A DNA stretch of 64,000 bases, from the NCBI GenBank assembly GCA_047967505.1, contig CM106538.1, one strand, 5' to 3'. The notes below the pieces were generated by a model that was given only the letters and a program-made list of their open reading frames with translations, was not told the origin of the DNA and made no database searches. The DNA comes from Dipteris shenzhenensis. Its lineage: Eukaryota > Polypodiophyta > Polypodiopsida > Gleicheniales. A program made the position numbers and the translations under genes. Below are positions 1-12,586 of this stretch, piece after piece; within the stretch, counting starts at the first letter, position 1; each line of letters opens with the position of its first letter.

Positions 1-393
1 ACCCAACCAAAAAAAATTATATAATGCACGTACATTTTACTTTTACTTATGGAAGCACGTTCTCTGCGGGCAATGTGCCTTTGCGGAAATCAATTTATAC
101 AAAATCCAATGTGAACAAACCAATTTATACAACATATGTACATTTTTTTTAAAATTTATGGAAGTACTTACAATGGGGCGCCACTCAAAGGACTGGGTGG
201 GGAATGTACAATGTGATGTCAAAACACAATGTTTCTACAAAAGCAAGAAACTAACTAGTAGCTGCTGTGCAAGAGAATAGGGGAATGCAAGCTCGATAAA
301 TAAAGAGTGCAAAGGGGCATGTACAATGAGTGGCCGCATGAGTAAAATCTTTCTGTCTAGGCTACCTTAGTGAACGATGTCACGAAGCCGAAG
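1..393. other. AT-rich DNA without recognisable features
   Basis: No coding pattern, RNA gene or clear repeat was seen on either strand. Confidence 0.4.
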
Positions 394-1483
394 CTATTGA
401 TTGTGAACTCCCCAAAGGGCCGCTTCTCTGAAAGCATAGTACCGGGTTGCAACAACACTACGGGCATGAAACTCCAGAAATAGGAAATGCAACCCAAGCA
501 CGTCGTCCACATGTGGCCCTCGAACCTGCACAATGACTCGGTTGCCATCACAGAGAACAACACACCCTTTCAAGGAAGGAACTTGGGAAATGGCTTGGGC
601 TCCATCGTAGCTATAGCAGTAGGGGTGTGCTGGGTCTCTGCTCACGCGTGTGCCGGTACTCAATAAGGGGGTTATTCAAGGAGCTGATTAAATGGAGGAC
701 ACCAACTACTTGCAAGAGAAGGAGTTTTGATTAAAAAATAACAGCGGGGCCAATAACATGCGTATACGCACAATTGTTGTAATGTTCACCTTTTTTTCAT
801 ATCCCAACTGTGAGACCTGACGTGTGAATGCCTCCTACAGAGTCGAATGAAGATTCCCCTTCGGAAGTGCTCTGATAATGGTGAAGTCAAAAACACCTAT
901 TGCGTGTCGTGCTTGCATGTATGAAATATTTTTCGCAACATACATTACGACGCCCTCCGTAATGAATTCTTCCACCAAGCGCGCAAGGGTGTGCCTCCTA
1001 TTGGCTATAAAAGACAATTGGTAGGTGCGAGGGGAGGTAGGTTAGCAGATGTTGTTGTGCTATCTACCTTATTGAATAACCACATTAGAGTAAAGGAAAG
1101 AAAGCGGCTTACCATAGCGCGGTCCTCGAGGTTTGGCCCATCAACAATGATGACCTGCTCTGCTGGCAGCCCATCTAGGTACACCTTCACAATGACGAAG
1201 GTGAGGGTGTGTCGATAACTGAAGTGAATGGTATGTGCATGTTTTCCATTTGATTAGCCGCCCATGGTGCATACCATTTGATGACATTATCTGGCACGAA
1301 CGAAATCTCTCCATCGAATGGTTTCTCCTTCAAAATAGTGGTGGTTGCATCTACGGGCAGGGAAAAAGATGATGTGCCTCCCTTGCCGAATGCACGTGCT
1401 TTGTATGTACCATACTTTGCCAAAACCCTACCCTTGAAGGCAAAACGGTGTGGCAAACGAAGGTATATTGGTCCTACTTCCAT
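394..1483 (-). other. Unrecognised coding-like segment, possibly decayed exons
   Basis: Four neighbouring minus-strand stretches are open with protein-like composition: 1187-1483, 1005-1190, 835-1017 and 394-663. A donor-like GTAAG lies at 1108-1112 and an acceptor-like TTTTATAG at 1005-1012, so 1005-1112 could be a 108-bp intron. The frames on either side do not join cleanly, and the first two stretches are offset by one base, so any gene here is probably broken. I do not recognise the family. It may be an old mobile-element fragment or a decayed host gene. Confidence 0.22.
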
Positions 1484-1989
1484 CCTCCATTACATGTATG
1501 GCTTGGTGATGTTGTGTGGTGCTAGCAACGGGCTCAGCTATGCTCTTTAATTTGGCGGGTACAACGTTAGAGCTAGTTGGGAGAATACATGAAGAAAAGT
1601 TATGAGAAAATGTTGTTCGTTCTTGTTGGCATTACGCAACTTGTACTACAAAACCAATTCTTGTTATACAATTCACTCCGCTTTATGCGAAGCCTCTTCA
1701 AAGTTTTTATTGGTTTTTTGTCTTTAAAAAAGTGCAAGTGTCGTTTCCACAGTGCATGTGCTCAACATTTCTATCTTGTGCTACAAGAAAACACACTTGG
1801 AGCGTGCATAAGTTGTTTGAGAACTGACGCGCGTGAGCAACTGGTTGGTAGGGGTCGCAATAATGCAAAGGGGGTGGTGCTATTATGAACTTGGAAAAAA
1901 AACATTATTCTTGCAAGAATTCTATTTCAAAGGACTGGGTTGCAGCAATAGGATTCAAAAAACCAAGTAAGATAGTTTGGAGTTTCAGT

Positions 1990-2413
1990 TATTCACTTTT
2001 GTACGTATAACAGAGTACTAGTATATTACTTATATAGTACTAAATTGTTTTAATACCAAGAGAGTACTATATAAGAGTACTACAAACCTACTACTATTAT
2101 AGTACTATTATCACAATACTAAAATAGCACAACAATAGGACATACAGAGTACTATTATAGTATTAAAAATCACTGTTATAATGTAAATAGAGTACTCTGT
2201 TACCAAAATACAAACATAGTACTATTACACTACTAAGTAGTACTACAATTATTACTAATGTAGTACTTTATTATAGAACTACCAACATAGTACAATACTA
2301 CGTGCTAAGATAGTACTCCCTTATAGTATTAATATAGTGCACTCTATTACAAAGTAATATCATACAGTATTAAGACAGAGTACTCTCTTACAGAGTTACT
2401 ATCTTACAGTACT
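1990..2413. repeat. Cluster of AGTACT palindromes in AT-rich DNA
   Basis: The palindrome AGTACT occurs about 13 times in about 420 bp, with many near matches such as AGTATT and AGTACA. Spacing is irregular at roughly 15 to 70 bp. It looks like a decayed short-unit satellite, not a coding sequence. Confidence 0.6.
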
Positions 2414-2701
2414 ATCCATTAGGAAAAAAGGGGGCTCATTTGGGGTCTTTTGGCCAAAATGAAAAATAGCTCTCAACCATTGGCCATAAGGCCAATGTAA
2501 CATGGGGAAAGTTTAAAATTTTATCTGGATTGTTAGAGCAAGAGAGAATATTTTATTCATGTACAACTATCAATAACAAATAAAATTTTTGGTCGAGCTA
2601 CTAACACGATTCTACTATCGGACAATGTCTTATTCAAAATACATCACCAACTGAAATGTGTTTTCCCTCCCAAACTACTCTCCCCACTCAAAGTACTCTT
2701 C

Positions 2702-2707
2702 CCTCTC

Positions 2708-2763
<56 letters not shown>
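2702..2763. repeat. (CT)n microsatellite
   Basis: An almost pure CT dinucleotide run of about 62 bp with one CG interruption near 2720. Confidence 0.95.
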
Positions 2764-2769
<6 letters not shown>

Positions 2770-5196
2770 GCTTTGTCAATCTCTCTCATTGAATTTTCAA
2801 AAGTTTTAGATGAACCAATCTATGCTTTTGTGAAACAGTGTGTTTATCACAATGTTGTAGACTAGAATGTAACTTTTGCAAGTCTTTTATGGGTATGGCA
2901 AACCATTAACACGATCTCATTCTTTGAGAAGCTTTCTTTATCAAAATATCGCGAGGAGCAAGATACAAGAGTGAGCTCTTTGCTTTTTCAATCTCTCTTT
3001 TTGAGATTTTAGAAGTGAAAGTGTTAGGTTGGATAATATTATTTCAGTTTTTGATGAACAAGAGTGTATTTATAAATATGCTTCAGAATGGTATATAAAT
3101 TTTGAAAGTTTTTCGTGGGGACGACAACACAATAACTAGTCCTAGTTCTATAGGAAGCTTTGTTGATCATAATATTGACGCACAAGGTACTAGAACAATG
3201 TCATTGCTTTGTCAATCTCTATCTTTGATAAAATTCTTAAAGTTTTGAATAAGAAGATCGTGCTTATGCAAGACTAGAATATAGTGTGTGCTCTTTAATA
3301 TGTCCATTGAGTTTTAAGGTGTTCGAGTATAAGTTTGGATACTAGTCTCAATGGCATGCATCGATAATTAGAACTGTTCTTGTGCCAAACATCATGTTGA
3401 TCAGACTGTTGAGGACGAAGCTATAGACGTGAGCTCCCTCACTTGTTGAACTCTTTCCTCTATATCTTTTATCAATGTTGCCAACAAGTTATTGTGGATG
3501 GCTGCTGCTGGCAAATACTGACTGTATCAAAAGGAAGTTGGGTGTTCATGTAGCCAAACACAAGGAAGAAGCCACGCTCAAGTAATCTCTTTTTGGAATC
3601 TTGGAAGGGTAGGGTGAAAGATTTTAGAAAATATTGGTTCAACATTTATACATGCATAGAGAGCCTACGTTGCGAGAGAATTATCCATACCAAATTGAAA
3701 TTGACTTCATTGAGAATTTATATTTCATAATCAAATAATTTCTTGAATCTCAATGTCTTGTCAGATATGTATCCTTCATCTTATGAGCAGTGGTAGCCTA
3801 CCAAATGCATTTTAGGATTCATGGATGGGTCCATAGGAGAGTTGCAATATCAAGGTACATCAGCAACATAGTTAGCTCAGTCAGGGGTCTTTTTCTATAA
3901 TCATTTTTACCAACTATTGGATAAATCCAACACACATGGTGTGTTAAAGAAACTAGCTCTCCTTGCATGGAATACCATTGATTGGCCAATTCCTCATGGT
4001 GTTGTTACAGAGTCATATAGAGCCAGGTTGTTTTCAAAAGTACAATGATCCTTACGGCCAGGGATTGCCAGTAGAATCAATAAAATAACTATTTGCATGC
4101 CAATAAGAGTCTTTGTAGAGCTATTCAATAAATTTTCTATCAAGATTTGCAAGACGATGCTCACTTATAATGCAAATGGTGATGAAAGAATTCTTGACTT
4201 CTTAGATTATGGTTGGGGGACATGATAACATTCAACCCAGTATATTGTGAGGTTGTGCACAACTCCATTAAGCTTAAGTACATGATTGCCACCTAAAATT
4301 TTATATTAACCTTTTACTATAGACACAGTAGAATGATTGGGAACCAATTAGTTCTAGTGGATTAAGATTTGAACTCTTTTGGTCTTGAGAATGAAGCATT
4401 TGATATCACCATTAACAAGAATGAAAATTCATTAGGAATTATATCACTTACACAATGATGCACACTCGCTCAACTATGCCAGGCCATTCAAGTGGAGACA
4501 GAGGGTAGTGTTCCAGAAAGATTCTCATTCATTCTAAATAACAAGAAGGTAAACCAAGAGTTGAATATAATTCAATGTTTTTTATTTATTATTGAATGAA
4601 TCATTGATTAACACTACATGTTGATAGGTATTGCAGTGAAGGGAAAGGATAATTTTGTGCAGAGACATCCCAAATGGGATTATTGAGATAATTCAAAATT
4701 CATGATTACAGATACTATATAAATACAGCACACATGTACAAAATGATTATTTACTTAGTATACAGTTAGGATGCAACAGATAAAAATTATACATTATAAT
4801 GTCAAACAAATGGATGATTCTCAAACAATCATTGTTGTTCAAGTAATGGTAGATGCTGTGAAGGGTTGGCATCCAATGCCTAGGATGATCCTATGAAGAA
4901 GGTTGATCAAGGAGCTTCTGTTGTGCTTTTTCCTTGTCCACCACCTTCTCTACCATGTTCTGATCTAGCATCTTTGCCAAAATAGCCTTTGCTCTAGTTG
5001 TTGAACTTTTTTGGCTCCATAATATTGTTGGAGTCAGAGAAGCTCTACAATCGTTTTGGCTCTAAAGTTACAACCATAATCTGCATTGTAACTAAAAATT
5101 TTATCATTTACAAACAACAATGGAGAATCGGTTTCTCTCGTATTGTAACAATTTGTCATTAAAAGTTTGTAATAAATAAATCTATATTCATGAGTC

Positions 5197-5198
<2 letters not shown>
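2764..5198. other. AT-rich intergenic DNA, no recognisable gene
   Basis: No family was recognised. The plus strand around 3950-4210 reads open with few stops and protein-like composition, but I could not assign it. It may be an eroded mobile-element fragment. Confidence 0.3.

Positions 5199-5288
<90 letters not shown>
5199..5288. repeat. (CT)n microsatellite
   Basis: About 90 bp of CT dinucleotides with one interruption (CTAT). Confidence 0.95.
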
Positions 5289-5378
5289 ATGTATTACAAA
5301 CCAGAATCTCATATATATATAAATTTCATTAGATGTCATTATGTATTACAAAATTCCAAGAGTACAATTTGCCTCAAC

Positions 5379-6405
5379 TCACATAGGAGGCTCTAAAGTA
5401 GTTAAAGGATTCTCAGGTCCAAGCTTAGTATATGGATGTGTAAGGGGATGAGGATCATGGGGACGGGGCTCAGAATCCTCAGTATTTGTATGGGGAAGGG
5501 GCTCATGATCCTCAGTTCCAAGCTCAGTAGTTTGAAGGGCTGGACGAGGGTCCTCATGTCCAAATTCAGTAGTTAGAGGAAGGTCAGTGGATGGTGGAGG
5601 CATCGGAGGTTGGGCCTCAGGGTCCAAGTCCTATCAGAGAGTCCTCATCCTGCTCTCGAGTGAGGTCCTTCATCAATTTTGATCTTTGTCCCCGATCTAA
5701 TTTCTTATAGCTTTCCTCCTCCCTGCTTTTCTCTTGTGGTAACGAGGAGGCATATTGAAGGAGATCTATGATCATCCTAGCTCTAAAGTTTCACACAAAT
5801 TGATCATCATAGCTTTCCTTTGTCATCTGTAGAAATGCAAACAAAACTTTAGCTTCAAGTTCAGTGTTAAGATTAATGTTATGTATAAATTTTAAATGCA
5901 TCAATAATGGTACTTACAGGACCCGATGTATCCTTTGACAAATAAGCCTCAAAACTGTACTTGGTGTTTATAAGGACCCTCCATCCATAAGAGTGGGCAT
6001 CGTATTGTTGTGATGTCTATGAACCATCGAGTCACTTGTAAGCCTAAAACTATTTTAATTAATTTTTGTCCTATGTCCAAGTGTAGCAGTTCAATTGCAC
6101 CCAACATAGATGGATTTTTTTCATAGAAATCGATTGCAAAAGATAGTCTCTTCATACCACTATAAGTTTCATATGTCAGTGTGAACAACTTTCTACAAAA
6201 TAAATCATTTTTTATTTCAAAAAATTAAGATACTTATTTAAGGCAATTCAAGTTCACTTACAAATCGATCTCTTAATGAGTATGTGTAGCTGAATTGAAG
6301 CAGAAGCATCCTTTTGATGGCATGTGTATTATAGCTAAACTCCAATGTCGACTCCATTTGACAATTGCTGTAAAGATTAGAATTTGTGGATTGAAAATAA
6401 CAATT
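5379..6405 (-). pseudogene. Ulp1/SENP-type (C48) cysteine protease, decayed
   Basis: Active Ulp1/SENP enzymes process SUMO and remove it from proteins. The minus strand carries the landmarks in order. Near 6405-6320 a reading with IFN, then ILIF, leads into HWSLAII (catalytic His codon 6345-6347). Near 6010-5985 a QQYDAHSYG segment sits where the family has QQ, four residues, then Asp-Cys-Gly; the catalytic Cys position is TAT, Tyr (5987-5989). After a canonical 91-bp intron (5827-5917, GTAAGT donor, TTTCTACAG acceptor) the exon reads NFRARMIIDLLQ, the usual C-terminal helix, preceded by an in-frame TGA (5791-5793). A second GTAAGT donor ends at 6261. A proline- and glutamate-rich tail (5379-5627) follows after a one-base frame change. 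The Cys loss and stops make it a pseudogene. It could be a host gene or a Ulp1 domain captured by a MULE-type transposon. Confidence 0.7.
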
Positions 6406-6927
6406 TAGCTCCTTATGCAATTGTCTCAAAGCAATAAAAAATAGAGTAGGACAAGTTACTGACACAGTCATCCTTACACGACTCAAGTAGGTTTTTATTT
6501 TTATATCTTTTTAGACAACCACTTATTTTGAACGCTATTCTGAATTACTCTGTTGATTTGCAGCTTACTCAAAAAATAGCTACATGAAGAGATTCAAGGT
6601 GTGGTACATATCGAACGTCTAAATACAGTCGGACCTACTATAAGGATAAGTTTTGCAGATGCTCTAGATGATCTCCTTATAGACCCAGTCCTAGGTCATC
6701 GACTACACCTAAGTATGGTATCTTTGATTTCTTCAACATGGAGACTTTTTATAGGCGACTGCTCAAATACTCTATCCCATTGATTGAAGGTTGCTTCATG
6801 ATTCTAGGCTTCAGGTCAGTGTAGATGGCTTCCTCTAATCGGTTCACTTTGAGTGTCAGTTTAGTATTCAAATTCCACAACCGTTTTCACCACAACCCAT
6901 CCTTCCATGAGATTATTCAGGTTGTTG

Positions 6928-7158
6928 CTAGGGGTTTTTTGCTACACTTCGTAGATTCACCTGTTCATCCATACCTAGTTTGGAGTTCATTATAGCCTCT
7001 CTATCTCCTAAATCTTGCCACCCTTGGTAGCCTTGATGTAGGTATTTCTCTCTCCTGGCCGCATATCGTTGTCTTCTTTTTGCATGCGAATCAAACATCT
7101 TTGACATCCTGGATGATGCAAAGGGTTGCTTAGGAGCACTCCTCAGTCCAAAGACCAA
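6928..7158 (-). other. Short unrecognised open stretch upstream of the Ulp1-like pseudogene
   Basis: About 76 codons, rich in Arg and Lys near the start (KRRQRYAARREKYLHQG), on the same strand as and 5' of the Ulp1-like pseudogene. It could be an N-terminal exon of that locus, but nothing identifies it. The DNA from 6406 to 6927 shows no conserved protease motif. Confidence 0.2.
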
Positions 7159-7159
7159 C

Positions 7160-8100
7160 CTTTAAATAGGTTTTTAATATTTTGAAATCAACAGTAGACA
7201 CTCAAAGGAGTTTTTTGAAATAGAGCATTCGACCAAGTAACTATCATAACTCATCATTGGTCAACATAAACTATTGCTTCATGGTTCTATTTGCGCACTT
7301 GGAGCTAAGAATCCTATTCTCAATCCACTCAATCTCCCCACTCATACATTTGAACACCTATCTTTCCCAACACGATCACTAAATATTGATGCTTGGTTCC
7401 ACTCTTGGTTCTACTCACCTCTCAAGCTACCCAGTGCTCAACACTTGGTGAATTGTGTGTGCATAGTGCATTAGTGGAAGATTCTCTCTCTTGCACTCCT
7501 TGGTAATTGGCTCATGTTCCTACCAATTCTTGTTTGTAGAACTGCATTGTGTACTTAACAGGGTTTGTGTTGTGTGGGAGAACATCGTATGAAGATGGGT
7601 GAAAAGAGAAGATTGAAAAGATGGCAACTAAATGCAACACTTATATTAATCAAAGGCACTTAGCCATTACAAATAGCCAAGGGCTGCACATAATCATGCC
7701 TCGACTCAAGGCGAACCACTCATACAACAAGATTCTAGACTCACTCAAACTTGCCTCTTATACAAGACACTACGAGCTAGAAGACCATTTGACTAATACA
7801 ATCAATAACTTATAGACTAGTTCAACTTGCTTCAACTTATAGACTGGTTTAACCATTGATATTTGCACCCTTGAGGAACTTTGTATAGTCTTGGGGTAAG
7901 TGCAAATATAATGAATGGTAAAATTCATATTGTGAAGAGTTCTTTTATGCAATATAAATATGTATATGCTTAGAGCTACACCCATTTTTGGGGTGTTCCA
8001 CTAGAAGTATGCCAGCATAGGATTCTCTTAATATTGGATGCCAAGGCAACCTGTTAACAAAGATACACATAATGAATCTTAAGTATGCCAAGCAATTCAA
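7160..8100. other. Intergenic DNA, nothing recognised
   Basis: Both strands were read without finding a domain, RNA gene or clear repeat. Confidence 0.35.
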
Positions 8101-8124
8101 AGCCAATCTTAATTAGATAGTCTG

Positions 8125-8560
8125 AGTGAGCTTCATTTATGCAATTGATCAGATTAATTGGTTATTTCTAATTATGGTGGTGCCCAAGAAGAATGGGAAG
8201 CTCCAAATGTGTGTTAATTATAGGAAGCTTAATGCTTATTAAAAAAATAGAGTTGGACAATCACCCTCATGTTCGAGAGCTCATTCCCACAGAACAAGCT
8301 TTTGAATGAGAACTTTGAATAATTCTTGGCTCTTCTTCCTACTTTTTAATCTTAATTTGGGATCTAAAGTTGATCTACAAATTGTTTGGGTAAGTTCAAA
8401 GCTGACTCTGGTATTTTGAATAGACTTACTTGTATCCTTCATGGACATGTTGCTTGGAGCTACACGAACATGAAAGGTATTGATCCCCAATTCTACCAGC
8501 ATTATATCAATTTCAAAGAAGATGCACCTCCAATTCAACAACAGTGGTATTGAATAAATC
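8125..8560 (+). pseudogene. Ty3/Gypsy reverse transcriptase relic
   Basis: Around 8170-8240 the plus strand reads VVPKKNGKLQMCVNYRKLNA, the start of the palm domain of a Ty3-type reverse transcriptase. Just before it, GFIYAID resembles the phrase that normally precedes this motif. Downstream, a shifted WDLKLIYKL fits the next conserved block. Stops and frame changes are frequent. No LTR or integrase was found, so this is an old fragment. Confidence 0.65.
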
Positions 8561-8639
8561 TAAACTATGTTTCCAATTCAACAATAACAGCATTGAATGA
8601 ATCCAAATGATCGTAAAAGGGTCCAAGACAAAATTGACA

Positions 8640-8790
8640 AATTTCTATAGGTTGGATTTATCTATTTGATTGATCAAGCTAGATGGATCTATAGTGATTA
8701 TTCCTAAGAAGAATAAGAAGCCACAAGTTTGCATAGATTAATGTTGACACTTTTACCGATCCATTCCCATTACCCTTTATGGATTCTTTG
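8640..8790 (+). pseudogene. Second Ty3/Gypsy reverse transcriptase relic
   Basis: The plus strand reads GFIYLID, then IIPKKNKKPQVCID, then in another frame TDPFPLPFMDSLL. These are consecutive blocks of the Ty3 reverse transcriptase N-terminal part, split by a frameshift near 8740. It covers the same domain blocks as the relic about 500 bp upstream, so two decayed copies, or one duplicated copy, lie in tandem. Confidence 0.6.
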
Positions 8791-8829
8791 CTACTACTGC
8801 ACTTGGAGAAAAAACAGAACCTCATAGGT

Positions 8830-9790
8830 AAATTGGCTCAATGGATGTTGCTTCTATAAAACTTTACGATTGCATGTAGTGAACAAACGAAATCTCATAG
8901 GTAAATTGCTCGATGGATGTCATGCCTACAAATATGCTAAGCAACTACTAATAGTTGGACAACCTAGTGATTGACTCAAGATGCCACATAATCCGATCCT
9001 ATTCATGGGGCACAATTTGCTATCATTAGGCATCATGCATGCGCATGCATGAGTGCCCTATATTACCTCTAGTACACCTTCCAACGATGTGCACCATTAT
9101 GCTCCTTCATGTTCTCTGCAAAGCCCCTATACTCTTGCATTTACCTGTGTTTTTTCTTACACCATTCTTTAGAACTCGCTTGCACTCTCATCAACTACCC
9201 TTTCATCTTCCATTGATATCACCCTCACCCTATAACTATTTACTCTCAACTCGATTCTCTTACACAAACTTGCTTACACTTTGCTTGCTCTCTTCATCAT
9301 CTAAGCTTTTGCCCAGAAACCTGCTTCTTGAAAAATGGGTAGTTTATGCACTCCTCACCCCTTTCTTCACTGTATCTCCTACTACTCGAAATGGGCTCAC
9401 CACAGCATGACTTGATCGGGCAGCCATAACCCCCTTGGATGACACACCCTTTACCCTAAAGCCAAGAACTAGAAATTAAATTATCTTGAATTATTATAAT
9501 AACTGCAAAGTCGACATTCACATATTTTTCCAGAGTTTTTCCTACAATGCTGAAATTGAAAAGAAATCCCTAGCAAGGCCTATAGTGATAAAATCGCATT
9601 CCGAACTTCCCATTTTTGGATGGCATAGTTGGAAAGAGTTGACCTTTTAACTTGGTAGTTGCAATCCAATGCCACGATTGGAGCAATTTTAACCATGTTT
9701 TGTTTTGTTTTGAGCGAGGCTTTGTTGTGTGAGGCATTTACACCCACCATACATCTCATGTAGAACTCTTTCCTCCCACCTTATAGAGCT
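8830..9790. other. Intergenic DNA, nothing recognised
   Basis: A 124-codon open frame at 9039-9410 (plus) is rich in Leu, Pro and Ser and carries no recognisable domain. I treat it as chance. A short near-duplication about ten nt apart from the RT relics (CTCATAGGTAAATTG) occurs near 8820 and 8890. Confidence 0.35.
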
Positions 9791-9808
9791 AGACTTCATG
9801 TTTTACGG

Positions 9809-10430
9809 AAGGAACAAATTTGCCTAATCCTCCAACCTGACGACAACATTGAGGCAGATCTAGATGCAGATGTGAGAAGTGTGGCATTGCCTCGAGTGAG
9901 CTCTATACCACTCACAGGTCGAGCAATGGAAAAGGGCGAGGTTAAGGAAGTGAGAACCACCAAAAGCACATAACCAAATGGCAACCAGACTACTGCCATG
10001 ATCCGAAGCAAGCCAGTACTGATGCATGCCCTCACCTTACTGGCAGACCTGGTTCAAGGACCATCAATGAAAGATCCAGCCATTCGGACCTTCAAAGAAA
10101 ACTCGCTTGCCCTATAGCAAAACTATGATGTTGTACAAGACCGCTTGGTGGCAATAAAAATGGTGTTACACAATGAGGGCCACAAGGAAATACCAAGGAG
10201 GTTCAAGACCAGTGGTTGGAGATTCAAAATCTCTAGCAGCAAAAACAATACATTGTGCTCCTATCTCTAGATCTGAAAAGCGCAGAACAATTGGAAGATC
10301 TAGAGCCTCTAGATGCCCCTTCCACTCCACCACTATCTTCAACTCTGACACTACATTCACCCATTTTCTCACATGGAGCTTTTCCGCCAACGAGGCCAAC
10401 CTTACAGAAGATCTAGTAGAGAGTCAATGC
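9809..10430 (+). pseudogene. Unrecognised decayed protein-coding relic
   Basis: One plus-strand frame stays protein-like for about 150 codons from 9809 with only two stops, then appears to continue one frame over through about 10430 (LEDLEPLDAPSTPPLSS). It includes charged helix-like text such as NYDVVQDRLVAIKMVLHNEG. The pattern of few stops plus one shift suggests a decayed gene, possibly a retroelement gag, but I cannot name a family. Confidence 0.3.
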
Positions 10431-12443
10431 CAATAGAATATCCAGCTCTAGATGATTCATCAAGCATCTGACGCCTCGCTAAAATAGTGGCCGTAGTCCA
10501 ACTAGCACAACCATAATGGTGTCCATACCTTTCTGGCTATGTGTAGTGGTGCACCTAGAATCCAACCCCTTTTGCCTCAACTCCAACCTTTGCAACTTAT
10601 ATGGCCACTTGCTCCTATTGTTGCTCCTGCTCCACCAATTGATGAGCATGCCTCGGCCAATGATCTCCGGAGATTTGTAGTCATCCCGCGATTAGCAAGG
10701 AAATTTTGGGTAACGCAAATACAAAATAGATGCAACAATGAAAGAAGTAAATCCCCTCATCCCTCAACACATGTTGATTGATATACGAGCAAAATGGCAA
10801 GGAGGCATGATGAGTTAGGATCAATAAAGACTCATGGTTCCAAACCATTCGATCCATCTTCTCCATCCAAATTACTAACATCTTTCAAGTCATGTCGACT
10901 TCGCTTCAACAAGGTTTAGTACCACCAAGAGTGCAAGGTGTGTTGGGCAGATCCGATAGCAAGATAATACTGTTGCAACAACTCCACTCGTGTGCAAAAT
11001 CCATGCACAAAATTTTGTTGTATAATTGTATACTAGAATATTTTGATTGTTTAGCTTTGCTACCTGAACCTGTACATGCTTTAAACAAGTATTACTGTTG
11101 GAGAGATTCATGCCCTTAAATGGGTATTAGTAACTAGGATTAATGATCGGTGGGATTAGAATTGCCCAATACTTGGTGGGGTCAGATGGTCGGGGCCAAA
11201 ATTTGACACAACTGTGTGAGGTGAACACATGAGGGTGCTCCTCCTTTAATTCTCTGTTGTCCCTCCTTTTTTCAAACATAGCATGCGCAAAATTCGAGTG
11301 CCTTCCAACACGGACGTAAGATAAATGGAACCTTTTAGCAACATGCTCACATATGAGGAAGCATTTAAGATATTTTAACAAATGTCCTCATTACTTCTTA
11401 GATAGACAAAGATACTAGTACTTTTCATGCAAATGATGTCTTAACAAACATTGGAGGCATGTTACTAGCTTCGATTGTTAGGCACAATTGTCGATTTATC
11501 ATGTTTGATACTTCATTGTTTAATGTGTAAGATGGTTAATGAGTCATGTTTACATTTGAAATTCCTTAACATTTCAATGATTACTATTTATAAAAGGATT
11601 AAGCCATAGGTTTAGTTCTCAAAAAAAAGTCTAAATTACAAGTGCCTTTTGGAACCTATGAGATTCTATTTCGTCTTAGAAAGCAACAATTCAAAGAGAT
11701 GATCGGCACTGTTCAAAATGGCACTATCATTGAATATCCTTTTAGAAATTTACTAGGTTGAATACGTGCTACTTGTTCAAACCAATTAGAGTTGAGGCAA
11801 CCTTTGGGTCTGAATAAGTGAGGTAATCCACCAAAGCCAATTCCCTTCATCCATTGGTCCTTAGAAGGGAAAATATCATTTTCGTGTTTTCAAAGAGAAC
11901 CTAAATTTCTATAGTGCCTCTATGACCATCTTTAATTCTTTCCACACATAGTAGGACCTTCTATACTAGTTATAAACATCCGTTTTTTGCAATAAATTCT
12001 CTTGCCGTGCTTGACTTGCAATGATTCTTCTAAAGGACCCAGTGACCCCAAATATTTTAATGAAATGAGTAAATGCCAGCCTATATTGATGCAGAGCCTT
12101 GATATGAGCACTAAAATGTTCACCATAATGAGACTTGCTCATTTTCCTCCTTCACTGATAATATACTGCGAAGATAACAGGATAGATAATTCGATCCTTT
12201 GCATCAGATCTCCATTTACAAGGTTGAATATGTAAACTTCAAGGATGTGCAGCCTCTAATAAGCCTTGGAAGCTAATGAGCTTCAAAGAAGAAAAAATCA
12301 CCCTTAACCATAAAATCTGACAAGACCAATGACCAATAAGAACTTCCAGTTTGTTATACTCACGTTCATAGCAACAGTACTGCCCATCACCATGGGGACG
12401 GAACAATGAAAGCATCATCAAAGAGATGAACTCCCAAAACAAT
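10431..12443. other. Intergenic DNA, including likely 3' UTR of PSS1
   Basis: No domain was recognised. The few hundred bases just below 12443 follow the PSS1 stop codon on the minus strand and should include its 3' untranslated region. I saw no unambiguous polyadenylation signal. Confidence 0.35.
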
Positions 12444-12586
12444 TTAAGAAAGTTTTTTGGAATGAGCCTTTGTTTGACTGTCATAATACAATTTACACCA
12501 CCATACAATGAGGAAACATGCAAATGCCAGCCCCAGACAAACCCAGAACAAAAATATCCAATGTGGCATGGAATTCAGATACAAAC
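12444..12586 (-). CDS. PSS1: PSS1 last exon
   Basis: Acceptor CTGTGCAG precedes 12586. The exon completes a split Gly codon, then encodes a hydrophobic segment ([19 protein letters not shown]) and a short basic tail. The TAA stop is at 12444-12446. Confidence 0.9.

Noticed and set aside
1270-1330. Thioredoxin-like WYAPW
   Set aside because: The CGHC or CxxC that should follow is absent and the surrounding text does not fit a thioredoxin fold.
2656-2865. Open frame of Ser-Leu repeats
   Set aside because: It is the translation of a CT microsatellite; the same holds for 5190-5396 and the GA tracts near 60.2 kb.
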